From assembly GCF_051535235.1 (NCBI RefSeq), contig NZ_JBPPLZ010000005.1:186001-250000 (forward strand): 64,000 nt of DNA, written 5' to 3'. Below the pieces are notes generated by a model, which was given only the letters and a program-made list of their open reading frames with translations, had not been told where the DNA came from and ran no database searches. The position numbers were made by a program, and so were the translations under genes. Position 1 is the first letter of the stretch. Each line of letters starts with the position of its first letter. This document shows, piece by piece, positions 44,689 to 53,814 of the stretch. This DNA is from Nitrobacter sp051535235. GTDB taxonomy: Bacteria > Pseudomonadota > Alphaproteobacteria > Rhizobiales > Xanthobacteraceae.

Positions 44689-46673
44689 ATCCCGACCCCT
44701 ACCACCTTGCTGTTGGTGCTTCTCAAATTCCGATACCGCGCCAGCGCCCAGAGCGGGAAGAACTTGGAGTAGCCATGGTACCGCAGATAAAACACCCGTG
44801 GGAACCCCGTGGCCGTGTAACGCTGCTCATCCCACAGTCCTTTTTTGGTCTGTGTGTCTATTAGGTACTTGATTCCCCGAGCCACAGCCACATTTTCGAC
44901 TTCACCCGCGGCCATCAGGGCAAGCAGTGCCCAGGACGTTTGCGAGGCCGTGGTCGGCGCGCCCTCGAACCCCTTGTAGTCCAGCCGGTAACTGACGGCA
45001 TCTTCGCCCCAGCCGCCATCAGCGTTCTGAATCGACACCAGCCAGTCCACCGCCTTGCGTATCGCGGGATCCTTGCGATCGACGCCGGCGGCGTTGAGCG
45101 CACAGAGCACCGACCAGGTGCCGTAGATGTAGTTCAGGCCCCAGCGGCCGTACCAGGACCCCTCCTTGAGCTGGGTCCGGCGCAGATAGTCGACGCCGGC
45201 CGCCATGGTTGGGCTGTCCTGAACGGTCTCGCCAAGCTGCGCCAGCATCGAGACGCATCGCGCGGTGACGTCCTCGGTGGGCGGATCGAGCAGCGCGGCA
45301 TGGTCGGAGAACGGGATGTTGTTGAGATAGTATTCGAGATTGTCGGCATCGAACGCCGCAAAGCCGCCGTCGCGGCTCTGCATGCCCTCGATCCACTCGC
45401 GGCCGCGCGCGATCGCCTCGTCGTACCTGTCGATCTGGTCGTTGCGACGCACCCGGTCCATCGCCATCACCACGACCGCGGTGTCGTCGAGATCGGGATA
45501 GTGGGCATTGGCGTACTGGAACGCCCAGCCGCCCGGCCGAACCTCTGGACGTTTCACAGCCCAGTCGCCCCTGAGATCGAGTTCCTGCTTCGGAAGCAGC
45601 CAGTCGAGGGCCTTGCCGGCGCTGGCCAGCGAGTCCGGCCCGCCCGCTTCGAGCAGCGCGTGAGCGGCAAGCGCAGTATCCCAGATCGGCGACACGCAGG
45701 GCTGGCAGTAGGCCTCCTCCTCGCCGATCACCAGAAGCTTGTCGATTCCACGCCGCGTTATCGCGCGCGGCGGATGCTCGGGCGGAAACCCCAACGCATC
45801 ATACATCATCACCGTATTGACCATCGGCGGGAAGATCGCGCCGAGACCATCCTCGCCGTTGAGGCGCTCCTCGACGAAGGCGATCGCCTTTTTCATCGCG
45901 CGCGCGCGCAGCCGCTTGGGAAACGCCGGCTCGATCGTCCGCAAGATCCGGTCGATTCCGCTGAACAACGCAAACCAGGCCGGGCTTTGATGGGGGGCCC
46001 GCTTCGGCGTGCCGACCGTGGCCGGATCCTGAAGGAACAATTCGCGGATGCCAACGCCACGCGGGTTGCGCGCGCGCGGCTTCAACGCTGCCAGCACCAT
46101 CAGCGGCACCATGGTGGTGCGCGCCCAGTAGGAGATCTTGTTGAGATGGAACGGCGACCAAATCGGCAGCAGCATGATCTCGACCGGAAGAACCGGAACG
46201 CTGCGCCATGTCAGCACTTCGAAGAACGAAAGCAGGAAGCGCGTGAAGACGTTCACATTGGCCGCGCCGCCGCGTGACAGGATCGCCTCCCGCGCGCGCG
46301 CCATGTGCGGCGCATCGACGGAATCGCCGATCATCTTCAGCGCGAAGTAGGCTTTCACGCTGGCGCTCATGTCGAAGGGACCGTCGTGCACCAGCGGCCA
46401 GCCGCCATGGCTGCCCTGGATACGGCGGAGGTAGACCGCGATCCTGGCTTCCAGCGCCGCATCGACCGGCTCGCCGAGATAGTGGCGCAGCAGGACGTAT
46501 TCGGACGGGATGGTGGCGTCGGCCTCCAGTTCGAACACGAAATGACCGTCCGACTGTTTGAGGTTCAGAAGACCCCGCGTGGCGGCGCCGATGCTGCTTC
46601 CGAGAGCGGCCTCGTCGATCGGCGCGGCTGTGGCATTCACGGAGTTCATGACGGCTGACGTCTCAGATTCCAT
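44685..46673 (-). CDS. shc: squalene-hopene cyclase
   Basis: The 662-residue membrane-associated terpene cyclase turns squalene into hopene and hopanol. The acid catalyst motif is present as PDLDDTAVVVMAMDRV (DxDD), and QW repeats are seen, for example GLLNLKQSDGHFVFELEADA, QGSHGGWPLVHDGPF, GGFAAFDADNLEYYLNN, NADGGWGEDAVSYR and GLWDEQRYTATGFPRVFYLR. Length is typical. ATG 46673 was taken (ATG 46649 is possible). It overlaps hpnE by 11 bases upstream and hpnG by 4 downstream. It is the central enzyme of the pathway. Confidence 0.97.
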   Translation of the reverse strand: MESETSAVMNSVNATAAPIDEAALGSSIGAATRGLLNLKQSDGHFVFELEADATIPSEYVLLRHYLGEPVDAALEARIAVYLRRIQGSHGGWPLVHDGPFDMSASVKAYFALKMIGDSVDAPHMARAREAILSRGGAANVNVFTRFLLSFFEVLTWRSVPVLPVEIMLLPIWSPFHLNKISYWARTTMVPLMVLAALKPRARNPRGVGIRELFLQDPATVGTPKRAPHQSPAWFALFSGIDRILRTIEPAFPKRLRARAMKKAIAFVEERLNGEDGLGAIFPPMVNTVMMYDALGFPPEHPPRAITRRGIDKLLVIGEEEAYCQPCVSPIWDTALAAHALLEAGGPDSLASAGKALDWLLPKQELDLRGDWAVKRPEVRPGGWAFQYANAHYPDLDDTAVVVMAMDRVRRNDQIDRYDEAIARGREWIEGMQSRDGGFAAFDADNLEYYLNNIPFSDHAALLDPPTEDVTARCVSMLAQLGETVQDSPTMAAGVDYLRRTQLKEGSWYGRWGLNYIYGTWSVLCALNAAGVDRKDPAIRKAVDWLVSIQNADGGWGEDAVSYRLDYKGFEGAPTTASQTSWALLALMAAGEVENVAVARGIKYLIDTQTKKGLWDEQRYTATGFPRVFYLRYHGYSKFFPLWALARYRNLRSTNSKVVGVGM

Positions 46674-47916
46674 GGCTTTTCAGAACGTGATCGGCAGCGC
46701 GGTTTCCGGAGCGGACCGATCCCTCGATGGTGGCGGGCAACCCCGTATCAGTCCAGTCACCGGCGAGGAACAGGTTTTTCCACTCCGTCAGCGCCCCCGG
46801 ACGCAGGGCATTCTGCTCGGGCGAGGCCTCGAAGGTGGCGCGGCGCTCGCGCACGATCTGCCAGGCGGGCATCTCGGCTTCGATGCCGGCGACCGCGCAG
46901 ATGTCCTTCCAGATGGCCCGCGCCAGTTCCTCGCGCGGCATATCCACCAGCCGGTCGCCGCCGCTGATGGTGATGGAGAGACGGTCCGGAAACGCGAACA
47001 ACCACTCGATCAGGCCGTTCACGACGCCGATCATCGGCGGAAGGTGCGTCGGCGGAACAAAGCGGAAGTGCGCGTTGACAATGGCGCGAAATTTCGTCGG
47101 CACGCTCACGCCGGGCAGCAGCGCGGCCGCAGACCGCGGCGGCACCGCCATGACGACGGCGTCGTCAGGAGCGAGCGCGATGGTCTGATCGCCAAGCGCG
47201 AGCGCGGTGACCTGACCGTTCGCCATGGTGAACTGCCGCACTTCATGGCCGACATCGACACTGCCGCCTTTGGCGCGAATGTAATCCACCGCCGGCTCGA
47301 TCAGTACCCGGCTCAGGCCGTCGCGCGCGATCAGCGGACGGCACGCCTGACCGCCCGCCAGCAAGGTTTCGCGAATGATCGCGCCGGCAAGACCTGCCGC
47401 GCCGTCCGGCGGATGGATATTGAGCGCCGCAAGCAGCAGCGGCAGCACCAGCCGCTTGTAAAGCACGCCTTCGCACTTGATGACGTCGCCGACGCGGATG
47501 CGGCTATTAGCCCAGGTCAGCGGCGCAAGCGCAAAGTAATCGGCGGGTGACGTGTCGGGCACCCTGCGGTCGGCATCGAAAATCCAGAACGGGACGCGTC
47601 CATCGTTGATCCGCAGCTTCCAGCGCTTATTGGCGCCGAGATCGACAAACTCGAATTCAGCCTTCGGCGGCCCCTGCAGCCCGGCCTCGGTGCCGATCCT
47701 GCGCGCATAGGCCAGCACGCCGTGATTGCCGGACAGCACCAGATGGTTGCCGTTATCGATCGTGAGATTGGTCGCGCCGTCGAAATAGGAGCGGCAACGC
47801 CCGCCAACCTGTTGCGCCGCCTCATGCACCCGCACCAGACAGCCGGCGTCAGCCAGACGCACGGCTGCGGAAAGACCGGAAATGCCGGCGCCGACGATGT
47901 GAACGGTCCTTTGCAT
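46663..47916 (-). CDS. hpnE: hydroxysqualene dehydroxylase HpnE
   Basis: HpnE, an FAD-dependent amine-oxidase-like enzyme, reduces hydroxysqualene to squalene. The 417-residue protein begins VHIVGAGISGLSAAVRLADA (dinucleotide-binding GxGxxG) and CLVRVHEAAQQVGGRCRSYF; the C-terminus holds NLFLAGDWTDTGLPATIEGS, the second FAD motif. It starts on the last base of the hpnD stop (TGATG), so translation is coupled, and its end overlaps shc. Confidence 0.95.
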   Translation of the reverse strand: MQRTVHIVGAGISGLSAAVRLADAGCLVRVHEAAQQVGGRCRSYFDGATNLTIDNGNHLVLSGNHGVLAYARRIGTEAGLQGPPKAEFEFVDLGANKRWKLRINDGRVPFWIFDADRRVPDTSPADYFALAPLTWANSRIRVGDVIKCEGVLYKRLVLPLLLAALNIHPPDGAAGLAGAIIRETLLAGGQACRPLIARDGLSRVLIEPAVDYIRAKGGSVDVGHEVRQFTMANGQVTALALGDQTIALAPDDAVVMAVPPRSAAALLPGVSVPTKFRAIVNAHFRFVPPTHLPPMIGVVNGLIEWLFAFPDRLSITISGGDRLVDMPREELARAIWKDICAVAGIEAEMPAWQIVRERRATFEASPEQNALRPGALTEWKNLFLAGDWTDTGLPATIEGSVRSGNRAADHVLKSHGI

Positions 47917-48752
47917 CAGATCAACGCGTACCGGAGAACGATGGCAATCTTCGCCGCCTGGCTCAGGTGAACCGGCGAGCGCGGGAGCTGAAAACCGCGA
48001 TGCTCCAGCAGTTCCAGAATGGCGTGATAATATCTCGACATGATGCGGGGCGCGCGCACGGCCCGGCGCGGGTTGCGGTTCATGATCTCGTCCGCTTCGA
48101 CAAAATGCTCCTGCGCCCGCGTCACCAGCGGCGCACAGACCTCCGGCAGCGCCGGATGCGAAATCACGGCGGCCGGATCGGAACTGTCGATGCCGGCGCG
48201 CAGCAGGCCCTGGCGCGGCAGGTACAGCCGTCCCAGCGCCGCATCTTCATCGACATCGCGCAGGATATTGGTCAACTGCAACGCGCGGCCGAGATGGTGT
48301 CCGAGCAGGATACCGTCCTGCTCGGGCAATCCGAACACGCGAACCGACAGCCGGCCGACCGCGCTCGCGACCCGATCGCAATACAGGTCGAGCGTGGCCT
48401 CGTCGGGTGCGCGGATATCCGCGAGCACATCCATTTCCATGCCGTCGATGACGGCGAGAAAATCCTCGCGCCGCAGCCCGAATGCGCTGACGGAGGCCGC
48501 ATAGTCGCGCAACCGCTCCGGCGCCTGTCCCCGATAGAGCGCGTCGATGTCGTCGCGCCATTGCTGGAGCGCCGCCAGCCGTTCCGGCCGCGGGCTATCG
48601 GAATCGGCGATGTCGTCGACATAGCGGCAGAACGTGTAGATCTGGAACATCGCCTCGCGTTGCGCGCGCGGCAGGATGCGCATCGCCGCGTAGAACGAAC
48701 TGCTGGACGCAGTCGCACCGGAACTTGCGTCGGCTGCCGTTTCGATCGTCAT
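47916..48752 (-). CDS. hpnD: presqualene diphosphate synthase HpnD
   Basis: HpnD condenses two farnesyl diphosphates to presqualene diphosphate. Two magnesium-binding regions are visible: FQIYTFCRYVDDIADS (first aspartate-rich motif) and LQLTNILRDVDEDAALGRLY (second). The 278-residue length is normal for the squalene/phytoene synthase family. It overlaps hpnC by ATGA and hpnE by one base. The combined order C-D-E defines the squalene route that bypasses a single squalene synthase. Confidence 0.96.
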   Translation of the reverse strand: MTIETAADASSGATASSSSFYAAMRILPRAQREAMFQIYTFCRYVDDIADSDSPRPERLAALQQWRDDIDALYRGQAPERLRDYAASVSAFGLRREDFLAVIDGMEMDVLADIRAPDEATLDLYCDRVASAVGRLSVRVFGLPEQDGILLGHHLGRALQLTNILRDVDEDAALGRLYLPRQGLLRAGIDSSDPAAVISHPALPEVCAPLVTRAQEHFVEADEIMNRNPRRAVRAPRIMSRYYHAILELLEHRGFQLPRSPVHLSQAAKIAIVLRYALI

Positions 48753-49627
48753 GCGCCGGCCGCCGGGGTCGACATCGGTCGACGCCGCATCGAGCGCCGA
48801 AGCATCTCCACGGTGATGCCGGCGACACTGTAGCCGAGCAGTTGCAGCGGCTTCAGATGAACCGTCTCGCTCAAGGGATCGCGCACTTTCAAGAGCGCGA
48901 CGATCCGGTCGGCGAACATCTGAATCACGCCGACTTCAAGCCCGAGCCGGATGTCCCTGATCTCCGCCGCAAGCGGCCGACCCTCATGGAGCAGCGCTTC
49001 GGTCCGCGCGGCCAGGGCGTGCAGGCATTGCAAAAGCGCAGGCGTCGCCTTGTCACCGCCGAGCATCTCCACCGAGGCGCCGGATGCGGCGAGCGCATCG
49101 CGCGGCAGATAGACGCGGTTGAGGTTCCGGTAGTCCTTGGCGCAGTCCTGAAGATGGTTGTTGATCTGCAGGCCGGCGCACAGCGCATCGGAAGCGGCCC
49201 AGGTCGACGTGTTCTCGCCATGGACGTCGAGCATGAACCGTCCGACCGGCATCGCCGAATAACGGCAATAGTCGATCACGTCATCCCAGGTCTCGTAGCG
49301 CAGCTTCGTGACATCCATCCGGAACGCCCTCAGCACATCGATCGCGTGGCGCGGCGGCATCGATCGTTGAGCAAGCGCATTCCGAAGATTGACGGCTTCC
49401 GGCTGGGTATCCCCCTGCCCCAGGAGTTCGCTCTCGAACAGATCGAGCCAGACGAGTTTGTCCTTTTCGCCGAGTTCGGCGTGATCGGCAATGTCGTCCG
49501 CAGTCCGGACGAAATTATAGAAGGCGAGAATCAACGCGCGGTGACGCGGGTGAATGATCCACGACGCGACCGGAAAATTCTCGTCGCGGTGGGTCTTTCC
49601 GGATCGCAGTTGGTTCGCGGTAGGCAT
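48749..49627 (-). CDS. hpnC: hydroxysqualene synthase HpnC
   Basis: HpnC converts presqualene diphosphate to hydroxysqualene. The 292-residue protein shows ILAFYNFVRTADDIADHAEL and LQINNHLQDCAKDYRNLNRV, the two aspartate-rich diphosphate-binding motifs, the second one deviating (CAKDY) as is usual for HpnC. The start is ATG 49627; no gene precedes it closely, so the operon promoter lies in 49628-49834, where no repeat or known box was seen. Confidence 0.94.
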   Translation of the reverse strand: MPTANQLRSGKTHRDENFPVASWIIHPRHRALILAFYNFVRTADDIADHAELGEKDKLVWLDLFESELLGQGDTQPEAVNLRNALAQRSMPPRHAIDVLRAFRMDVTKLRYETWDDVIDYCRYSAMPVGRFMLDVHGENTSTWAASDALCAGLQINNHLQDCAKDYRNLNRVYLPRDALAASGASVEMLGGDKATPALLQCLHALAARTEALLHEGRPLAAEIRDIRLGLEVGVIQMFADRIVALLKVRDPLSETVHLKPLQLLGYSVAGITVEMLRRSMRRRPMSTPAAGA

Positions 49628-49834
49628 CGGGATCGGCTACGCTGATCTGGATCGCAATTGGGTCTCCCGCCATTCCCGAATGCCGGACAGGCGGGATTGC
49701 TCGCGCACCCCATATAGGGGAAACCGCGAGCTAAACCAATGCTATCTTTCGCCTTTTAGCCAATACTCACCTGCTGCCAGGGCGGCAAACCGCCGCCGGC
49801 CGGGATAACGGGTTTCACTGCTTTGCGCAGCGAT

Positions 49835-50080
49835 TTACTGGCCGTGGTTCAGCAGGACCTGGTTGCAGGCCTTCGTCAATTTCACACGGTTCTCCTGCAG
49901 ACAGGCCAGGATGGTGAAATCGCCCTGATCCATCACCTTGCGGCAGAAACGGCTGACGTCCCGAGAACAAGCGCGCTGTTCCTCTTCGGTCCCGCTGTGC
50001 GTTTGTCCCTGGACCTGGGCCATCGTTACGGTCGAACCGAATGTCAAAAGCAGAGCGAATGATAGAAAAATCTTGGACAT
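49835..50080 (-). CDS. small exported cysteine-rich protein
   Basis: The 81-residue product has a signal peptide (FLSFALLLTFGSTVTMAQ) and four cysteines in the pattern CSRDVSRFC, ACLQENRVKLTKAC, typical of small Cys-rich repeat proteins (GLG1-like) found in Rhizobiales. Two disulfides are likely in the periplasm. ATG 50080 gives the whole signal peptide. It lies between hpnC and another small exported protein; a hopanoid link is not supported. Confidence 0.75.
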   Translation of the reverse strand: MSKIFLSFALLLTFGSTVTMAQVQGQTHSGTEEEQRACSRDVSRFCRKVMDQGDFTILACLQENRVKLTKACNQVLLNHGQ

Positions 50081-50638
50081 CGTATTCCTTCATTACAGCG
50101 GCAGAAAATTCGATCCTGGGCACGCTTGGCCGCGTCCCAGAGGACTGTCTTTGCAAACGGCGGAGAGCGACTGCGTCGCCGGCCCGTATCGATACTCATA
50201 CCTGACAAGACCGCAAGAGCGCATGCGGCCGCTTCATCCATCGGCTGCACATACACCGATGATACCCAGCATATTCGCTGTTTCAAAAGCACGGTGAAAT
50301 GCGGCTAAATTTGTAGCGGTCTCGCGTTGCCTCAGGCCGCTTCACAGTTTTTCAGATAACTATATCTAACACGCTGAAATATATCGACTAAAGTACAACA
50401 AGCGAATCGACGCATAATTGTGCGGCGAATCCGCCATGACGTTTGTTCTTCAGGGGCGCATCTCCTCGGTTCTCGCGAGGATTCATATCTGGAAATAAGG
50501 AACTGCGGCAGCCACTTGCAGAAGTCCAAGAGACCATCAGCTATGTATCGGGGTTGAACCCTTGCATGCCAAGACAACACTAAGAGCTTGGTGCGGCACG
50601 AGACTTCATCGCCTGAGCACCTTTTATGGAAACCCGCT
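50081..50638. other. A/T-richer intergenic region between two exported-protein genes
   Basis: The 558 bases separate genes read outward and include an A/T-rich stretch around 50340-50410 (agataactatatctaac, atatatcgac). Short frames on both strands look random. It should hold two promoters; no known box or RNA gene was identified. Confidence 0.5.
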
Positions 50639-51139
50639 ATGAAACTGTTTGCCTCCAGGCTGATTCGGAAGTCGACGATTGCAGCCGGCGTTATCGCCGG
50701 CCTCACGCTATCCGCCTCGACGAGTTTCGCCCAGAATGCTCCGTTTGCCGGCTTCGCAGGAAACTGGTCGGGCAAAGGCATGGTGACGCTATCTGACGGA
50801 TCGAAAGAAAATATTCGCTGCAGGGCGTCCTACAGGGTGAACGTCACAGGCACGGCGCTGAAACAGAACCTGCGTTGTGCCAGCGACAGCTACCAGTTCG
50901 ATCTCTCCAGCGACGTGGTCAGCGAAGGCTCCCAACTTACCGGGACCTGGAGCGAAGCCAGCCGCAATCTCTTCGGCTCCGTGCGCGGCCGCGCCAGCGA
51001 CGGTGAGATTGAGGTGTTCGTCGAAGCAGCGGGCTTTGCCGCCAACCTGACGTTGCGTACCCGCGGCAACAAGCAATCGGTCTCGATCGCCTCGAAGGGC
51101 GAAATCAGGAACGTGTCCATCACCATGACGCGTGGCTGA
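50639..51139 (+). CDS. exported protein of unknown function, beta-rich
   Basis: The 166-residue product has a signal peptide (STIAAGVIAGLTLSASTSFA, cut before QNAPF). The mature part begins FAGFAGNWSGKGMVTLSDGS and looks like a beta-barrel of lipocalin type, with two cysteines (RCRASY and LRCASD) that could form a disulfide. Similar single-domain proteins are common in Bradyrhizobium; I know no function. ATG 50639 was chosen because the signal begins there; the frame is open to 50588. Confidence 0.8.
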   Translation: MKLFASRLIRKSTIAAGVIAGLTLSASTSFAQNAPFAGFAGNWSGKGMVTLSDGSKENIRCRASYRVNVTGTALKQNLRCASDSYQFDLSSDVVSEGSQLTGTWSEASRNLFGSVRGRASDGEIEVFVEAAGFAANLTLRTRGNKQSVSIASKGEIRNVSITMTRG

Positions 51140-51233
51140 CGCGAGGGAAAGAGCGCGCGGCGCGAGGTGCCCCGCAAACGGGCTGCGCCGCCGGTGGTCT
51201 GTCTCCGGTTGCCGATGTCGCTGCCTGATCTGC

Positions 51234-53597
51234 TTATTTTGCCGGATTCGCCTGGCGGCGACGTAACCTTTCCGCAAAGGTGATCAGCCACATCGCCGTC
51301 GGGCGCAGGATCAGGAAGTCCGCGACCAGGGCTGCGACCATGGCGAAGGCACTGAGCCAGCCGAACAGGCGCAACGACGGCAGATCGGAGAACACCGTCA
51401 CCACCAGGCCGCATGCCAGCACAACAGTGGTCAGGATCAGCGCCGGCCCCATCAGCACCGTCGCGCGCTCGACCGCCTCCCCCGCACTGACGCCCGGCTT
51501 GCTCTCGGATCGCAGGCGATTGAGGAAGTGAATGGTCGCACTGAGCCCGAGGCCGAATGACACCGTGAGCGCCACCACGCTCGCGAATTGCAGCCCCTCC
51601 CCGAGCGCCCACAGCACCGTCCCGGACAGCACGACCGGGAAAATCCCCGGCAGGATGCAGGCGAACATCACGACCACCGATCGGAACGCGAGCCCGATGA
51701 ACACGGCGACCAGCGCGAACTCGATCGTCAGACCGTGGTTGAGCTTCTCGATCATGCTTGCGCTGTTGCGCGCGGCGATGGCGGACAGGCCGGTGACCGC
51801 GATCTCGTAACCGGGATGCGCCTTCCGGACTGCGTCCATGGCGTGGTCGAGTTTTTCCACAACCGGCAGAATCTGGCTCGAATCGCGGTCGGGCACGCGG
51901 CCGGACACCACGACCGCCGTCTGGTCTTTAGAGATAAAGCGGCGCACCAGATGCTTGGGAAGGAGGTCGACATATTCCTTGAGCGTCGCCACGTCGTCGG
52001 TGTGGGCTTTCTCCGCAAGCCAGCGGCGCAAGGTTTCCAGCGACCAGACGTTGCCGACGCCGGCCTGCTCCTCGACCAGCTTATGAACCTCGGCGATGGT
52101 GGCAAGCGTCTGCGGCGAATACAGCGTTTCGCCCTTGGGAAATTCGATCAGGACGTCGATCGGGTTGGCGCCGGTGAGTTTCGCGTCGAGGCGGCCGCTC
52201 GCCGCCACCGCCTGCTGCTTGTCCGGAACCTGATCCGCGAGCCGATAGCGCGGCTCCAGATTGGCGTAGACCACAGCCAGTCCGCCGACCACCAGCAGGG
52301 CAAGCAGGCTGAAGAGCCCGGGACGCCCCACCATCCGTACCGCGATCCAGGCGCAAAAGCGGCGCAGCGCCTGCACGCCTGCATCCGCGGTTTTGAACTT
52401 TTCCGAGAAGCGCTGCTCGTTGCGCACCAGAAGAACGCCGAACACCGGCACCAGCAACAGCACGGCGAGCAGCGCGATGATCGTCGCCAGCAAACCGGCC
52501 TCCCCGAAGCTGCGGATCAGGTCCGAGTTCGAGAACTGCAACGCGATAAAGGAAATTCCCGCGGTCGCGTGGGTCAGCACGCAGGCCGGGCCGACCACGA
52601 GGACGGCGTTGCGGAAGGCGGAATACTTGTCTTCGCCGGCGATCAGGCGGTCGCGCGCCGCGAACGTCAACTGCATCGAATCGGAGAAACTGATGACCAT
52701 GATGAGCGGCGTCATCACGTTGAGGAACATGTTGAGGCTGAAATTGGCCCAGCCCAGCACGCCCAGCGCCAGCAGGATCGCAAGCAGCGGCGGAAATGCC
52801 GCAACGACCATGAAGGATACCTTGCGGAAAAACACGATGGCGATCAGACAACCCGCCAGAATGCCGGCGACGTTGTAGATGATGCCGTCGCGTTCCACGG
52901 CGTTGCGGATCTCAAGCTGCATGACCGGCACGCCGGAAAGCTCCTTGGTGAGCCCGGTACCAGCGAGATCATCGTTCATGACCTTGCGAATCTCGCCGAC
53001 CGTCGTTTTCAGCTTGCTGTCGCTGACGATCGACGGCTCAAGCGACAGCACGACCAGCGCGAGCGTGCCGTCCTCCGACAGCAGCTTGCCGCGAATGATC
53101 TCATTGGATTTCACGGTCTCGATGAACTTGTCGTAGTCCGCTCCCTGCGGCAATTCGGACGGAAACAGCGCCGCCGGCAGCTTGCCGGGTTCGGGCGCCT
53201 GACGCGCCGAGAACAACGAGATCAGACCGCGCACGCCATCGACCAGTTGCAGGTCGGTGACCATATCGCGCAGCTTTTCAAGGTTGTCGCGCTTGAGCAG
53301 CGTCTTGCCCTCGACCACGACCAGCACGTCGAACTCGGTCGACGGGAAGCGCTTGGTCACTTCCTCGTACTGATGATACTCCTTGGTGTCGGAGCGGAAC
53401 AACTGGCTGAGCGAATCGTCGATCTTGATTCGGTGGATTCCGAACAACGCGCCGACGACCAAAGCCAGCAGGATGATGCAGGACAGAATCGGCGCGCGTC
53501 CCGCGATCAGGCCGACCCGTTCGAGTCCGAAGGCGATGCTGGACGAGCGGCCGGTCGGAGCGACCGTATCGGCAGCATCCGGATTTCGCTCGAGCAT
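51234..53597 (-). CDS. RND/MMPL-family exporter, HpnN-like paralogue
   Basis: The 787-residue membrane protein has two halves with membrane helices and large periplasmic loops: SCIILLALVVGALFGIHRIK at the start, the helix-2-4 block MFLNVMTPLIMVISFSDSMQ and VLTHATAGISFIALQFS, and the second block with VALTVSFGLGLSATIHFLNR and ALILTTVVLACGLVVTVFSD. It resembles HpnN in architecture but not in detail, and belongs to the lipid-exporting MMPL/RND group. It lies 217 bases downstream of hpnP on the same strand, so it may export methylated hopanoids or an unrelated lipid. Confidence 0.88.
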   Translation of the reverse strand: MLERNPDAADTVAPTGRSSSIAFGLERVGLIAGRAPILSCIILLALVVGALFGIHRIKIDDSLSQLFRSDTKEYHQYEEVTKRFPSTEFDVLVVVEGKTLLKRDNLEKLRDMVTDLQLVDGVRGLISLFSARQAPEPGKLPAALFPSELPQGADYDKFIETVKSNEIIRGKLLSEDGTLALVVLSLEPSIVSDSKLKTTVGEIRKVMNDDLAGTGLTKELSGVPVMQLEIRNAVERDGIIYNVAGILAGCLIAIVFFRKVSFMVVAAFPPLLAILLALGVLGWANFSLNMFLNVMTPLIMVISFSDSMQLTFAARDRLIAGEDKYSAFRNAVLVVGPACVLTHATAGISFIALQFSNSDLIRSFGEAGLLATIIALLAVLLLVPVFGVLLVRNEQRFSEKFKTADAGVQALRRFCAWIAVRMVGRPGLFSLLALLVVGGLAVVYANLEPRYRLADQVPDKQQAVAASGRLDAKLTGANPIDVLIEFPKGETLYSPQTLATIAEVHKLVEEQAGVGNVWSLETLRRWLAEKAHTDDVATLKEYVDLLPKHLVRRFISKDQTAVVVSGRVPDRDSSQILPVVEKLDHAMDAVRKAHPGYEIAVTGLSAIAARNSASMIEKLNHGLTIEFALVAVFIGLAFRSVVVMFACILPGIFPVVLSGTVLWALGEGLQFASVVALTVSFGLGLSATIHFLNRLRSESKPGVSAGEAVERATVLMGPALILTTVVLACGLVVTVFSDLPSLRLFGWLSAFAMVAALVADFLILRPTAMWLITFAERLRRRQANPAK

Positions 53598-53814
53598 GCG
53601 CTGTCCCCGTCGTGACGGTCTAGTGAAGTGAATGTGACATTTGGAGCGAACCCGAAATCCGGCGGGCTGCTCGCGCTTTAATCATTGACCGCACGCATAA
53701 ATTTCCGGCGCAAGGTTTAGCGGTTTCCCGAGTGGACTACAAGCAAGAGCAATCGCCGCACTGGCCCTCCCGCCGGCTGCCTCCATGACTGGCCCGGCCT
53801 CCGTGATTTCCCGT

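Noticed and set aside
51588..53615. 675-codon plus-strand frame opposite the RND exporter
   Set aside because: His/Arg/Gln-rich composition and no motif; antisense shadow of the exporter.
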